Below, in pieces: positions 20,331-30,692 of a stretch of 64,000 nucleotides of DNA. The notes below the pieces were generated by a model. The model was not told the DNA's origin. It saw only the letters and a list, made by a program, of their open reading frames with translations, and did no database searches. Every line of letters starts with the position of its first letter. The first letter of the stretch is position 1. The position numbers and the translations under genes were made by a program. Source of the stretch: Microbacterium testaceum (lineage in GTDB: Bacteria > Actinomycetota > Actinomycetes > Actinomycetales > Microbacteriaceae); NCBI RefSeq assembly GCF_020781835.1, contig NZ_JAJGNJ010000005.1:235750-299749 (forward strand). The letters are read 5' to 3'.

Positions 20331-21353
20331 TTGCCAGGAAACGCCACCACCCGCTTCGATGACGTGGCCCTCGTCTCGGTCGCCAGCGTGCTGCCCAGCC
20401 GCGTGACCACGTCGGACGACATCGAGGAGCGGCTGGCCCCCGCGCTGTCGCGTCTGCGGCTGAAGCCGGGTCTGCTTCGACGGGTCGCCGGCGTGGTGGA
20501 GCGTCGCAACTGGGCCGAGGGCGAGTCCTCCGACGAAGCCACGATCGCCGCGGGCAAGCAGGCCCTGGCCGAGGCGGGTGTCGACCCGAGCGAGGTGGGC
20601 CTCATCATCAACACCTCCGTCACGCGCAAGCACCTGGAGCCCTCGGTGGCGGTGCGGCTGCACCACGGCCTCGGGCTGCCGAGCTCCGCGATCAACTTCG
20701 ACGTCGCCAACGCGTGCCTCGGCTTCATCAACGGCATGAGCCTGGCCGCGGGCATGATCCAGTCCGGCCAGGTCAAGTACGCCCTCATCGTCAACGGCGA
20801 GGATGCCGACGAGATCCAGGTCAACACGATCAACCGGCTCGTGCGGGAAGACCTCGACCGCGACGCGTTCATGCAGGAGTTCGCGTCGCTGACGCTCGGC
20901 TCCGGCGCTGCCGCAGCGGTCCTCGGACGCGCGAGCGACCATCCCGAGGGCCACCGCATCGTGGGCGGTGTCACGCGCGCGGCGACGCAGTTCTACGACC
21001 TGTGCGTCGGCAGCGTCGACGGCATGTTCACCGACGCAAAGGCGCTGCTCAAGGGCGGCCTCGACCTCGTCGTGTCCGCGTGGAAGGAGGCCAAGGGCGA
21101 GTTCTCCTGGACCGGCATGGACCGCTACGTCACGCACCAGGTCTCATCGGTGCACACCTCCGCGATCGTCCGCGCCGCGAAGCTCGATCGCAGCCGCGTC
21201 CCCGTCACCTACCCGCACCTGGGCAACGTCGGCCCCGCGTCCATCCCGATCACCCTGGCCGACGAGCAGAAGACCCTGCGCCGCGGCGACCGCGTCCTGC
21301 TGATGGGAGTGGGCTCCGGGCTGAACACCGGGATGCTGGAGCTGGCCTGGTGA
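20331..21353 (+). CDS. oleA: OleA: acyl-CoA condensing enzyme for long-chain olefins
   Basis: A 340-residue thiolase-fold enzyme that joins two fatty acyl-CoAs head-to-head to a beta-keto acid, the first step of long-chain alkene synthesis. The catalytic cysteine is C129 in DVANACLGF, with H269, H275 and N299 (HLGNVGPAS); E103 in KHLEPSV matches the glutamate that distinguishes OleA from FabH. The best start is TTG 20331, preceded by GGGAG; it gives the family opening PGNATTRFDDVALVSVASV. A possible -10 TATCCT (20246-20251) implies a leader of about 70 nt. The stop overlaps oleBC by GTGA. Being followed by oleB/C/D separates it from a plain KAS III. Confidence 0.93.
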   Translation: MPGNATTRFDDVALVSVASVLPSRVTTSDDIEERLAPALSRLRLKPGLLRRVAGVVERRNWAEGESSDEATIAAGKQALAEAGVDPSEVGLIINTSVTRKHLEPSVAVRLHHGLGLPSSAINFDVANACLGFINGMSLAAGMIQSGQVKYALIVNGEDADEIQVNTINRLVREDLDRDAFMQEFASLTLGSGAAAAVLGRASDHPEGHRIVGGVTRAATQFYDLCVGSVDGMFTDAKALLKGGLDLVVSAWKEAKGEFSWTGMDRYVTHQVSSVHTSAIVRAAKLDRSRVPVTYPHLGNVGPASIPITLADEQKTLRRGDRVLLMGVGSGLNTGMLELAW

Positions 21354-24010
21354 CCGTCACGGAGCTGTCCGCGACCCTCCCCCCGCCCGGACTCCCCGGG
21401 CTCGACCCCGCCCTGTCCCGACTGATCGAGGTCGACGGCACCGCGGCGGATGCCGGATCCCGGCGCACGTGGCACGTCCTCGACACCGGCACCGCCCTCG
21501 CTCAGCGCGGCATCGATCCCATCGGCACGGTGATCGCCGTCCACGGCAATCCGACCTGGTCGTACCTGTGGCGGGCGCTGGTGAACTCCTCCCTCGTTCG
21601 CGCGGAGGCGGGCGAGCCCGCGTGGCGCGTGGTCGCGGTCGACCAGCTGGAGATGGGCTTCTCCGACCGCACCGAGGTGCGGCGATCGCTGGCGCAGCGG
21701 ATCGCCGACCTGGCCGGTCTCGTCGATGCGCTCGGCATCCGCACCCCGATCGTCACCATCGGACACGACTGGGGCGGCCCCGTCTCGTTGGGGTGGGCGG
21801 TGCACAACCGCGAGCGTCTCGCCGGCGTGATCGCCCTCAACACCGCCGTGCACCATGCCGAGGGTGCACCGCTGCCGTTCCCGCTGCGGGTCGCCACGGC
21901 CCGCGGAGTGCTGGCGGCGGGGACGACGGGCACGACGGCGTTCCTCGACACCACCCTCGCCCTGGCCGACCTCGACCCCGGGGTGCGCGCGGCCTTCCGC
22001 GCCCCGTACTCCACGGCCGCGCGGCGACGTGGCATCGGCGGCTTCGTCGCGGACATCCCCGCCACAGCCGCCGACGAGAGCACACCCGCGCTGCGGCGAC
22101 TGGCCGACGGGCTGCGCGACCTCGAGGTCCCGGCCCTGCTGCTTCGCGGACCGAAGGACCCCGTGTTCCTCGAGGCACACCTCGACGACCTCGTCCGCCG
22201 GCTGCCGCACGCCGATGTGCACCGCTACGAGGGCGCCGGGCATCTCGTCGCGGAAGAGCGTCCCTACGCCGAGGCCGTGCTCGACTGGTTGGCGGAGAAG
22301 GTCGCGACCGATGTCGGCTCCCCGGCGGTCCGCACCGCCGACACGGTCGACACCGACGACATCGCCCCGGCGCCCCTGTGGGAGGCGCTGTCGGCCCGAC
22401 GCGACGACGGCGAGGTCGCGGTCATCGACATGGCGACGCGTTCCGGCGGGGCCCCGCTGCGGGTGAGCTGGCGGCAGCTCGCGGCCCGCGTCGATGAGCT
22501 CGCGGCCGGTCTCGACGCGCTGGGTGTCCGGGCCGGCGACAGGGTCTCGCTCCTGGTGCCCCCGGGCCCCACTCTCACGGCCGTGCTGTACGCGTGCCTG
22601 CGCATCGGTGCGGTCGTCGTCGTCGCCGACCGGGGGCTCGGCATCCGGGGCCTGTCCCGCGCGGTCCGCGGTGCGGTTCCGGATCTGGTGATCGGCGAAG
22701 TCGCCGGGCTCGCCGCCGCGCGCGCCCTCGGCTGGCCGGGACGCCGTCTCTCGGTCGCGGCTCTGCCTTCGGCGGCGATGCGCGCCCTCGGCGTCGAAGC
22801 GAGTCTCGCCGACATCGCGCGCGCCGGTCGCGGGAGGGTCCTGCCCTCCCCGCCGCCGGCGGATGCCGACGCCGCGATCCTCTTCACCTCGGGGTCGACG
22901 GGACCGGCGAAGGGCGTGGTCTACACGCACCGGCAGCTGTCCGCGCTGCGCGATGCCCTCGCCGCCCACTTCGACGTGGGTCCGGACACCGGGCTGGTGA
23001 CCGGATTCGCCCCGTTCGCGCTCCTCGGACCGGCACTGGGGACGCGGTCGGCGACGCCCGACATGGACGTGTCGGCGCCGCGGACCCTCACGGCCGCGGC
23101 GGTCGCGGCGGCCGTGCGGGCCTCGGACGCACGGATCGTGTTCCTCTCCCCCGCCGCCGTCCGCAACGTCGTGGCGACCGCCGGCGCACTCTCCCCCGAC
23201 GACCGCGCCGCGCTCGGACGGGTCCGCACGTTCCTGTCCACCGGAGCCCCGGTGGGCACAGCCCTCCTGCGCGAGGCGCAGCGCCTCATGCCGAACGCGA
23301 CGGCGCACACCCCCTACGGCATGACCGAGTGCCTGCTCGTGGCCGACGTGACGCTGCCGGAGATCGAGGATGCCGCGGCCTCGGGCGACCGCGGGGTGTG
23401 CGTGGGCGCCCCTATCGGCCGCGGACGCGTGCGGATCGCGGCGCTGGACGCCGACGGGCGCGCGACCGGTGCCCCCACCACGGACGCCGGCATTACCGGC
23501 GAGGTCGTCCTCAGCGCGCCCCACCTCAAGCGCGGATACTTCCGACTCTTCCTCACCGACCGCGAGGCGACCCGCGATCTCCGCGATCTCCGCGGCCGCT
23601 GGCACCGCACCGGCGACGTGGGGCACCTCGACGCGGCGGGACGGCTGTGGATCGAGGGACGCCTCCCCCACGTCATCACGACCGCCGCGGGGCCGGTCAC
23701 GCCCGTCGGCATCGAGCAGGACGTCGAGGCCGTCGCGGGCGTCGCCCGTGCCGCAGCCGTCGGCGTCGGGCCCGTCGGACGTCAGGTGGTCGTCGTCGTC
23801 CTCGAACGCGAGCCCGGCGTGCGGCGCGCGGGCGTGGCATCCGCGGGTCTCACCGAGGTCGTGCGCGCGGCGACGGACCAGCGGATCGCGGCCGTCCTCG
23901 TCGTGCCGACGCTGCCCACCGACATCCGACACAACTCCAAGATCGACCGCTCGCGGCTTGCGGCGTGGGCCGCGCGCGTGCTCGCCGGCGCGAAGCCGAC
24001 GGCACCGTGA
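21350..24010 (+). CDS. oleBC: Fused OleB-OleC: beta-lactone decarboxylase and beta-lactone synthetase
   Basis: An 886-residue two-domain protein. Residues 1 to about 315 are an alpha/beta hydrolase of the haloalkane dehalogenase type (OleB) with nucleophile D140 in GHDWGGP and catalytic H297 in GAGHLV; OleB decarboxylates a beta-lactone to the cis-olefin. Residues from about 340 are an adenylate-forming domain (OleC) with P-loop FTSGSTGPAK (511-520) and YGMTE near 660; OleC converts the beta-hydroxy acid to the beta-lactone. Such OleBC fusions are known in actinobacteria. GTG 21350 overlaps the oleA stop and the stop overlaps oleD (GTGA), so the three products are translationally coupled, consistent with a multi-enzyme assembly. 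Confidence 0.93.
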   Translation: MTVTELSATLPPPGLPGLDPALSRLIEVDGTAADAGSRRTWHVLDTGTALAQRGIDPIGTVIAVHGNPTWSYLWRALVNSSLVRAEAGEPAWRVVAVDQLEMGFSDRTEVRRSLAQRIADLAGLVDALGIRTPIVTIGHDWGGPVSLGWAVHNRERLAGVIALNTAVHHAEGAPLPFPLRVATARGVLAAGTTGTTAFLDTTLALADLDPGVRAAFRAPYSTAARRRGIGGFVADIPATAADESTPALRRLADGLRDLEVPALLLRGPKDPVFLEAHLDDLVRRLPHADVHRYEGAGHLVAEERPYAEAVLDWLAEKVATDVGSPAVRTADTVDTDDIAPAPLWEALSARRDDGEVAVIDMATRSGGAPLRVSWRQLAARVDELAAGLDALGVRAGDRVSLLVPPGPTLTAVLYACLRIGAVVVVADRGLGIRGLSRAVRGAVPDLVIGEVAGLAAARALGWPGRRLSVAALPSAAMRALGVEASLADIARAGRGRVLPSPPPADADAAILFTSGSTGPAKGVVYTHRQLSALRDALAAHFDVGPDTGLVTGFAPFALLGPALGTRSATPDMDVSAPRTLTAAAVAAAVRASDARIVFLSPAAVRNVVATAGALSPDDRAALGRVRTFLSTGAPVGTALLREAQRLMPNATAHTPYGMTECLLVADVTLPEIEDAAASGDRGVCVGAPIGRGRVRIAALDADGRATGAPTTDAGITGEVVLSAPHLKRGYFRLFLTDREATRDLRDLRGRWHRTGDVGHLDAAGRLWIEGRLPHVITTAAGPVTPVGIEQDVEAVAGVARAAAVGVGPVGRQVVVVVLEREPGVRRAGVASAGLTEVVRAATDQRIAAVLVVPTLPTDIRHNSKIDRSRLAAWAARVLAGAKPTAP

Positions 24011-24966
24011 GAGTCCTGGCCACCGGCGCGTCCGGTTTCCTCGGACGCGCGGTCGTCGTCGCCCTACAGTCCGCCGGACACGACGTGCGCACCCTGCAGC
24101 GGCGTCCCTCGGGCGTGCCCGGCGCCGAGGACCGTCTGGGCTCGGTGACCGATCCCGGTGCCACGGCCGCCGCCCTCGCCGGCGTCGACGCCGTCGTGCA
24201 CCTGGCGGCCAAGGTCTCGCTCGCCGGCGACCCGACCGAGTTCCACGCCGTCAACGTCGAGGGCACGAGGACGCTCCTGGACGCTGCCGCCGCAGCCGAC
24301 GTCTCGCGGGTCGTGCACGTGTCCTCGCCGTCCGTCGCTCACGCCGGGCACGCCTTGGCCGGGGTCGGTGCGGAGCCCGCGGATCCCGTCGGCGCACGCG
24401 GCGAGTACGCCCGCACCAAGGCCGAGGCCGAGCTCCTCGCGCTCTCGCGCGCCGGGGATGCGCTCTCTCTCGTCGCGATCCGGCCGCACCTGGTGTGGGG
24501 TCCGGGCGACACGCAGCTCATCGCCCGCGTCGTCGACCGCGCGCGGCGGAGACGGCTGCCGCTGCTGAACGGGGGCACGGCGCTCATCGACTCCACCTAC
24601 GTCGACAACGCCGCGAGCGGCATCGTCGCGGCGCTCGCCCGCGTGGACGAGGTCAGCGGCCGCGCGTATGTGCTCACCAACGGGGAACCCCGCCCCGTCG
24701 GCGACCTGCTCGCCGGGATCTGTCGCGCGTCGGGTGTCCGCCCGCCGCGGTTCAGCGTTCCCGCCGGCCTCGCCAGGGCGGCGGGAGGGCTCGTCGAGCG
24801 CGTGTGGGCCGTGCGACCCGGACAGGACGAGCCGCCCATGACGCGGTTCCTGGCCGAGCAGCTCTCGACGGCGCACTGGTTCGATCAGACCGAGATCCGC
24901 CGCGATCTGCGATGGACGCCCGCCGTCTCGATCGACGAGGGCCTGCGCCGCCTCGCCCTCGCCTGA
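24007..24966 (+). CDS. oleD: OleD: NADPH-dependent beta-keto acid reductase
   Basis: A 319-residue extended short-chain dehydrogenase. The Rossmann motif GASGFLG is at 7-13 and the catalytic pair Y134xxxK138 is in EYARTK. OleD reduces the OleA product to the beta-hydroxy acid that OleC lactonises. GTG 24007 overlaps oleBC by GTGA. No strong terminator follows; the 197-bp gap to katG contains an inverted-repeat element (25021-25092). Confidence 0.92.
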   Translation: MRVLATGASGFLGRAVVVALQSAGHDVRTLQRRPSGVPGAEDRLGSVTDPGATAAALAGVDAVVHLAAKVSLAGDPTEFHAVNVEGTRTLLDAAAAADVSRVVHVSSPSVAHAGHALAGVGAEPADPVGARGEYARTKAEAELLALSRAGDALSLVAIRPHLVWGPGDTQLIARVVDRARRRRLPLLNGGTALIDSTYVDNAASGIVAALARVDEVSGRAYVLTNGEPRPVGDLLAGICRASGVRPPRFSVPAGLARAAGGLVERVWAVRPGQDEPPMTRFLAEQLSTAHWFDQTEIRRDLRWTPAVSIDEGLRRLALA

Positions 24967-25020
24967 GGCGGCGTTCTCGGCATCCATCCGTTCGGAGAGC
25001 TGCCCACCACGACGACCCTC

Positions 25021-25092
25021 GTCCCACATGTCGCGGTGCATGTCCCACTTTCCGCTGCTCGCGCGCGTGCACGGCCGCACGATGTGGGACAT
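25021..25092. repeat. Intergenic element with three copies of a GTCCCAC(AT) motif
   Basis: GTCCCACAT at 25021-25029, ATGTCCCAC at 25040-25048 and ATGTGGGACAT at 25082-25092. The third copy is the reverse complement of both others, so this transcript could fold into alternative hairpins. It sits between oleD and the convergent katG. It looks like a small dispersed repeat (REP-like), but only this instance was noticed in the window. Confidence 0.45.
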
Positions 25093-25119
25093 TCCCCGGC
25101 ACTGCCGACGTCGAACGAC

Positions 25120-25151
25120 GGAAGGCCCGCCCCACGGGGGACGGGCCTTCC
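25120..25151 (-). terminator. Intrinsic terminator of katG
   Basis: GGAAGGCCCG (25120-25129) pairs with CGGGCCTTCC (25142-25151), with further C/G pairing in the loop, 12 bp beyond the katG stop. Confidence 0.85.
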
Positions 25152-25163
25152 GGATGCCGCAAC

Positions 25164-27877
<2,714 letters not shown>

Positions 27878-27883
27878 GGTCCC

Positions 27884-27889
27884 ACCCTA
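27884..27889 (-). promoter_or_regulatory. -10-like TAGGGT of furA-katG (leaderless)
   Basis: On the minus strand TAGGGT ends 6 nt before the furA ATG. It lies immediately downstream of the FurA-box-like palindrome, so bound repressor would cover the polymerase site. Confidence 0.6.
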
Positions 27890-27894
27890 GCTTC

Positions 27895-27911
27895 TTTTGA
27901 GTAGATCAAAA
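27895..27911. promoter_or_regulatory. Probable FurA operator
   Basis: TTTTGA-GTAGA-TCAAAA is a 17-bp palindrome with perfect 6-bp arms, AT-rich in an otherwise GC-rich region. It ends 5 bp from the furA -10 hexamer. Position and base composition fit FurA autoregulation of furA-katG. Confidence 0.7.
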
Positions 27912-27947
27912 ATGACGCGCCGGGGAACAATGGAAATCGCGGATGCC

Positions 27948-28943
27948 TCAGCCCGACGTGAGCGTCGGCGTGCCGCCCTCGTACTCGGTCACATCCCCCG
28001 TCTCACCCGAGAGCGTCGCGCGGCGCCCCAGGACCAGCATGTAGGCGAGGAAGACGCCCAGGGCCACCGCGCCGATCCCGATCTTCACCTGCCACGGCAG
28101 GGTGGAGGGCGTGACGAACCCCTCGACCATCCCCGAGAGGCCGAGCGCGAAGACGAGCCCCACCGCCACGGTGGCCAGCGCGCGTCCCTCCGCGGCGAGC
28201 GCCGCCGCACGGGTGCGCCGACCCGGCGCGATCCAGGCCCAGAAGATGTGCAGCCCGGCCGCCCCGGCGACGAAGATCGCGGTGAGCTCGAGAAGCCCGT
28301 GGGGCAGGATGAACTGGAAGAACACGTCGGCTCGGTCGAAGGCGATCATGATCGCCGCCGATGAGCCCACGCCGACGGCGTTCTGCATCAGGATCATCAA
28401 GGGCCAGAACCCCGTGACCCCGAAGAGCACGCACTGCGCCGCGATCCACGCGTTGTTCGTCCATACCGTGCCGGCGAAGATCGCGTTGGGGTTCTCGCGG
28501 TAGTACTGGACGAACTGCTCGTCGGCGTACTCCTGCAGCTGGCTGCGTGCCCCGAGCGCCGCCACGGCTTGCGGATCGGACGAGATCCACATCGCGACGA
28601 GCGTCGCCACCAGGACAAAGGCCAGCGCGACGGCGAGCGTCGTCCAGCGCACGCGGTACAGCGCGGCGGGAAGCTGCCGGAGGAAGAACCGGGGCATCTG
28701 CCGCAGCACGTTCTCGCGGACGCCCGTCAGTCGCAGTCGGGTACGCGCCAGGAGGATCGAGACGTAGTCGCCCTGCGGCGTGCGCCCCGCCGAGGTCTTG
28801 ATGTCCGCCAGGTCGGCCGAGGCCGCCCGATACCGCGTAACGAGCTCGTCGATCTCCGGGCCGGTCAGCCGGCGCGTCCGGCCCAACTCATCCAGCCGCG
28901 CCCACTCCTGCCGGCGTGCGGCCGTGAGGGCGTCGAGGTCCAT
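27948..28943 (-). CDS. SpoIIM/DUF95-family membrane protein
   Basis: A 331-residue membrane protein. A cytosolic helical N-terminus (1-100) is followed by a first membrane helix (LAVALAFVLVATLVAMWI) and four or more further helices, with the family signature NAIFAGTVWTNN and FILPHGLLELTAIF. Members relate to sporulation stage II protein M, which works with peptidoglycan hydrolases in spore formers; in this non-sporulating context the role is unknown. It matches Rv3694c by order, next to the divergent RDD gene. ATG 28943 is 7 nt from a -10-like TACAGT, so the message is probably leaderless. Confidence 0.88.
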   Translation of the reverse strand: MDLDALTAARRQEWARLDELGRTRRLTGPEIDELVTRYRAASADLADIKTSAGRTPQGDYVSILLARTRLRLTGVRENVLRQMPRFFLRQLPAALYRVRWTTLAVALAFVLVATLVAMWISSDPQAVAALGARSQLQEYADEQFVQYYRENPNAIFAGTVWTNNAWIAAQCVLFGVTGFWPLMILMQNAVGVGSSAAIMIAFDRADVFFQFILPHGLLELTAIFVAGAAGLHIFWAWIAPGRRTRAAALAAEGRALATVAVGLVFALGLSGMVEGFVTPSTLPWQVKIGIGAVALGVFLAYMLVLGRRATLSGETGDVTEYEGGTPTLTSG

Positions 28944-28950
28944 GTGATCA

Positions 28951-28956
28951 ACTGTA
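28951..28956 (-). promoter_or_regulatory. -10-like TACAGT of the SpoIIM-family gene
   Basis: TACAGT on the minus strand ends 7 nt before ATG 28943. The SpoIIM and RDD start codons are only 16 bp apart, so this promoter lies in the tiny shared gap with its -35 region inside the RDD gene. Confidence 0.45.
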
Positions 28957-28959
28957 CGC

Positions 28960-29802
28960 ATGGCATCCCCCGCGGCATCCTCGCCGGTCCCGCCCCCGGG
29001 AACGGTGCGCGTGCACGCCGCGGCCGACGAGACGCTCACCGGCGAGGCCGTCGCGCTCGACGTGCAGCCGCTGGGCTTCTTCCTCCGGGCGGTCGGATGC
29101 CTCATCGACATGCTCGCGGGCATCGCGCTGCTGGTGGCCGGCTCGCTGGTGCTCACGGCGCTCGTGGCCGGCGGAACCATCCCCGACAGCGCCTTCCGTA
29201 TCGGCGTGATCGTGCTGCTGGTGGCCGTGACGGTGGTCGTCCCGACCGCGGTCGAGACGCTCTCGCGGGGCCGCAGCCTCGGGCGGTGGGCGGTCGGCGG
29301 ACGCATCGTGCGCGTCGACGGTGGGGCGACCGGCTTCCGCCAGGCGTTCATCCGCGCCCTCGTGGGGGTGCTCGAGCTGTGGTTCACCTTCGGCGGCATC
29401 GCTGCGATCGTGGGGATGTTCACCCCGCGCGCGCAACGCCTGGGAGACCTGCTGGCGGGCACGGCGTCCGAGCGCACGCGCACCCGGCCCCTTCCTCCCG
29501 CGGCACCCGGCATCCCGCCGGGGATGGAGGCCTGGGCCGCGGTCGCGGACGTGTCGCGCCTGCCCGACCGGCTCGCCGCTCGGATGGCCCGCTTCGTCCG
29601 CGGTGCCGACGCCCTCGAACCGGCCGCCCGCGCGCGCGTCGCCGCGGGGCTCGCCGAGGCCGTGCGACCCTATGTCTCGCCACTGCCCGCCGTCGATCCC
29701 GAGACCTTGGTCCGCGCGGCGGCCGCCGCGCGTCGTGATCGGGAGTACCGGGCGCTGATGCTCGAGAACGAGCGAGCGGCCGCGCTCACCGAGCCCGACT
29801 GA
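28960..29802 (+). CDS. RDD-family membrane protein
   Basis: A 280-residue protein with an RDD domain over about 33-165: FFLRAVGCLIDMLAGIALL, then two hydrophobic helices, then SLGRWAVGGRIVR and the closing RLGDLLAGT. The remaining 115 residues are a helical cytosolic tail rich in Arg and Ala. RDD proteins are proposed ion or small-solute transporters; the substrate is unknown. It corresponds to Rv3695, the last gene of the moxR block. The ATG is 16 bp from the divergent SpoIIM gene and no Shine-Dalgarno is visible. Confidence 0.87.
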   Translation: MASPAASSPVPPPGTVRVHAAADETLTGEAVALDVQPLGFFLRAVGCLIDMLAGIALLVAGSLVLTALVAGGTIPDSAFRIGVIVLLVAVTVVVPTAVETLSRGRSLGRWAVGGRIVRVDGGATGFRQAFIRALVGVLELWFTFGGIAAIVGMFTPRAQRLGDLLAGTASERTRTRPLPPAAPGIPPGMEAWAAVADVSRLPDRLAARMARFVRGADALEPAARARVAAGLAEAVRPYVSPLPAVDPETLVRAAAAARRDREYRALMLENERAAALTEPD

Positions 29803-29877
29803 ACGGCGACGCCCGTCGCGTCGGGTTGCCCGAGGCGAACGCCCCGGCCACCCGCGCGCGCAGAACCGGGCTCAGGC

Positions 29878-30084
29878 TCAGGCCCGCAACGTCTCGTGTC
29901 GCACCACGACCCAGCCACGCGGGACCGACAACCGGTCGGCGTGCAGCGCGCAGAGGTCGTGCGCGTGCGGGTCGCCGGCACGACCGAGGGGGCCGAGTGC
30001 GGCCATCTGGTCGCCGTAGTCGTAGGTGAGGGTGCTCATCGCCTCGCGGGCACATCCCACCTTCGAGCAGAGTCTGTCGCGCAT
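29878..30084 (-). CDS. DUF3499 small cysteine-containing protein
   Basis: A 68-residue protein with LCSKVGC near the N-terminus, the conserved LTYDYGDQMAALGPL, then DLCALHADRL, giving three cysteines plus histidines that could bind zinc. This is the actinobacterial DUF3499 family, to which Rv3258c belongs; function unknown. In mycobacteria it sits next to a DUF3499-adjacent metallopeptidase (Rv3259), whereas here a marR/reductase pair lies between them. ATG 30084 is 8 nt downstream of a -10-like TAGGCT. Confidence 0.88.
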   Translation of the reverse strand: MRDRLCSKVGCAREAMSTLTYDYGDQMAALGPLGRAGDPHAHDLCALHADRLSVPRGWVVVRHETLRA

Positions 30085-30092
30085 CGCCGGTC

Positions 30093-30098
30093 AGCCTA
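30093..30098 (-). promoter_or_regulatory. -10-like TAGGCT of the DUF3499 gene
   Basis: TAGGCT on the minus strand ends 8 nt before ATG 30084 and overlaps the stop codon region of marR (30096). Confidence 0.45.
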
Positions 30099-30605
30099 GG
30101 CGGACGCGGCGCCGGGCCGGCGACGCCGCGCCGCGGCCGAGCGCGGCGGGTCGGCACGCAGACGCGCGGCGGCCCGGCCGAGGATGTCGGCGAGCGACTC
30201 GACGTCGTCGTCGTCCAGCGCCGCGAACAGGAGGTGCTGCACCGCCTCGATGTGCCCGGGGAACACCGCGGCGAGAGTGTCCCGCCCCGCGTCGGTCAGC
30301 GTCACCACGACGCTGCGCTCATCCTCGGGCGACGGCGCGCGGGTCACGAGTCCGCGCTGCTCGAGGAGCTGCGCCTGGTAGGTCAGGCCGCTCCGGCTGT
30401 AGACCACGCCGTCGGCGAGATCGGTCATCCGTAGCGCTCCCCCCGGGGTATCGCCCAATCGCGCGAGGAGCTGGAACTGCACGTATCCGAGATCACCGGC
30501 CTCGCGCAGCTGCTTCTCCACGGCGTGGCGCAGCAGGCTGCTCACCTCGGTGAAAGCGAAGTACGCCTCGAGCTGCCGGGGACTGAGGGCGGGTGCATCG
30601 GTCAT
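30096..30605 (-). CDS. MarR-family transcriptional regulator
   Basis: A 169-residue MarR protein with a winged-helix core: GYVQFQLLARLGDTPGGALR, TDLADGVVYSRSGLTYQAQL as recognition helix, then the wing RGLVTRAPSPEDERSVVVTL. It is probably a repressor that senses a small phenolic or quinone-like ligand, judged from the divergent quinone-reductase-like gene. A -10-like TAGAAT (30612-30617) lies 6 nt before ATG 30605, and a near-perfect 16-bp palindrome (30622-30637) sits right behind it, so the gene is likely autoregulated. Confidence 0.9.
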   Translation of the reverse strand: MTDAPALSPRQLEAYFAFTEVSSLLRHAVEKQLREAGDLGYVQFQLLARLGDTPGGALRMTDLADGVVYSRSGLTYQAQLLEQRGLVTRAPSPEDERSVVVTLTDAGRDTLAAVFPGHIEAVQHLLFAALDDDDVESLADILGRAAARLRADPPRSAAARRRRPGAASA

Positions 30606-30611
30606 TTCTCG

Positions 30612-30617
30612 ATTCTA
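30612..30617 (-). promoter_or_regulatory. -10-like TAGAAT of marR
   Basis: TAGAAT on the minus strand ends 6 nt before the marR ATG, giving a leaderless message; operator 1 begins 4 bp further upstream. Confidence 0.5.
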
Positions 30618-30621
30618 TCTT

Positions 30622-30637
30622 GCTTCGAGTTCGAAGC
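30622..30637. promoter_or_regulatory. MarR operator 1
   Basis: GCTTCGAGTTCGAAGC, a 16-bp palindrome with one mismatched pair. Same sequence as operator 2 except for a single base (A to G at position 8). It would block the marR promoter. Confidence 0.8.
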
Positions 30638-30656
30638 AGTGTTAGCTTGCCCATAT

Positions 30657-30672
30657 GCTTCGAATTCGAAGC
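30657..30672. promoter_or_regulatory. MarR operator 2
   Basis: GCTTCGAATTCGAAGC, a perfect 16-bp palindrome centred 35 bp from operator 1. It overlaps a possible -10 (TATGCT, 30654-30659) and the expected start of the reductase transcript, so binding should repress that gene. Confidence 0.85.
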
Positions 30673-30692
30673 GCATACGCGAGGATCAGATC

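Noticed and set aside
25021..25092. End of an insertion sequence
   Set aside because: No transposase remnant, no longer terminal repeat and no target duplication were visible; only short motif copies exist.
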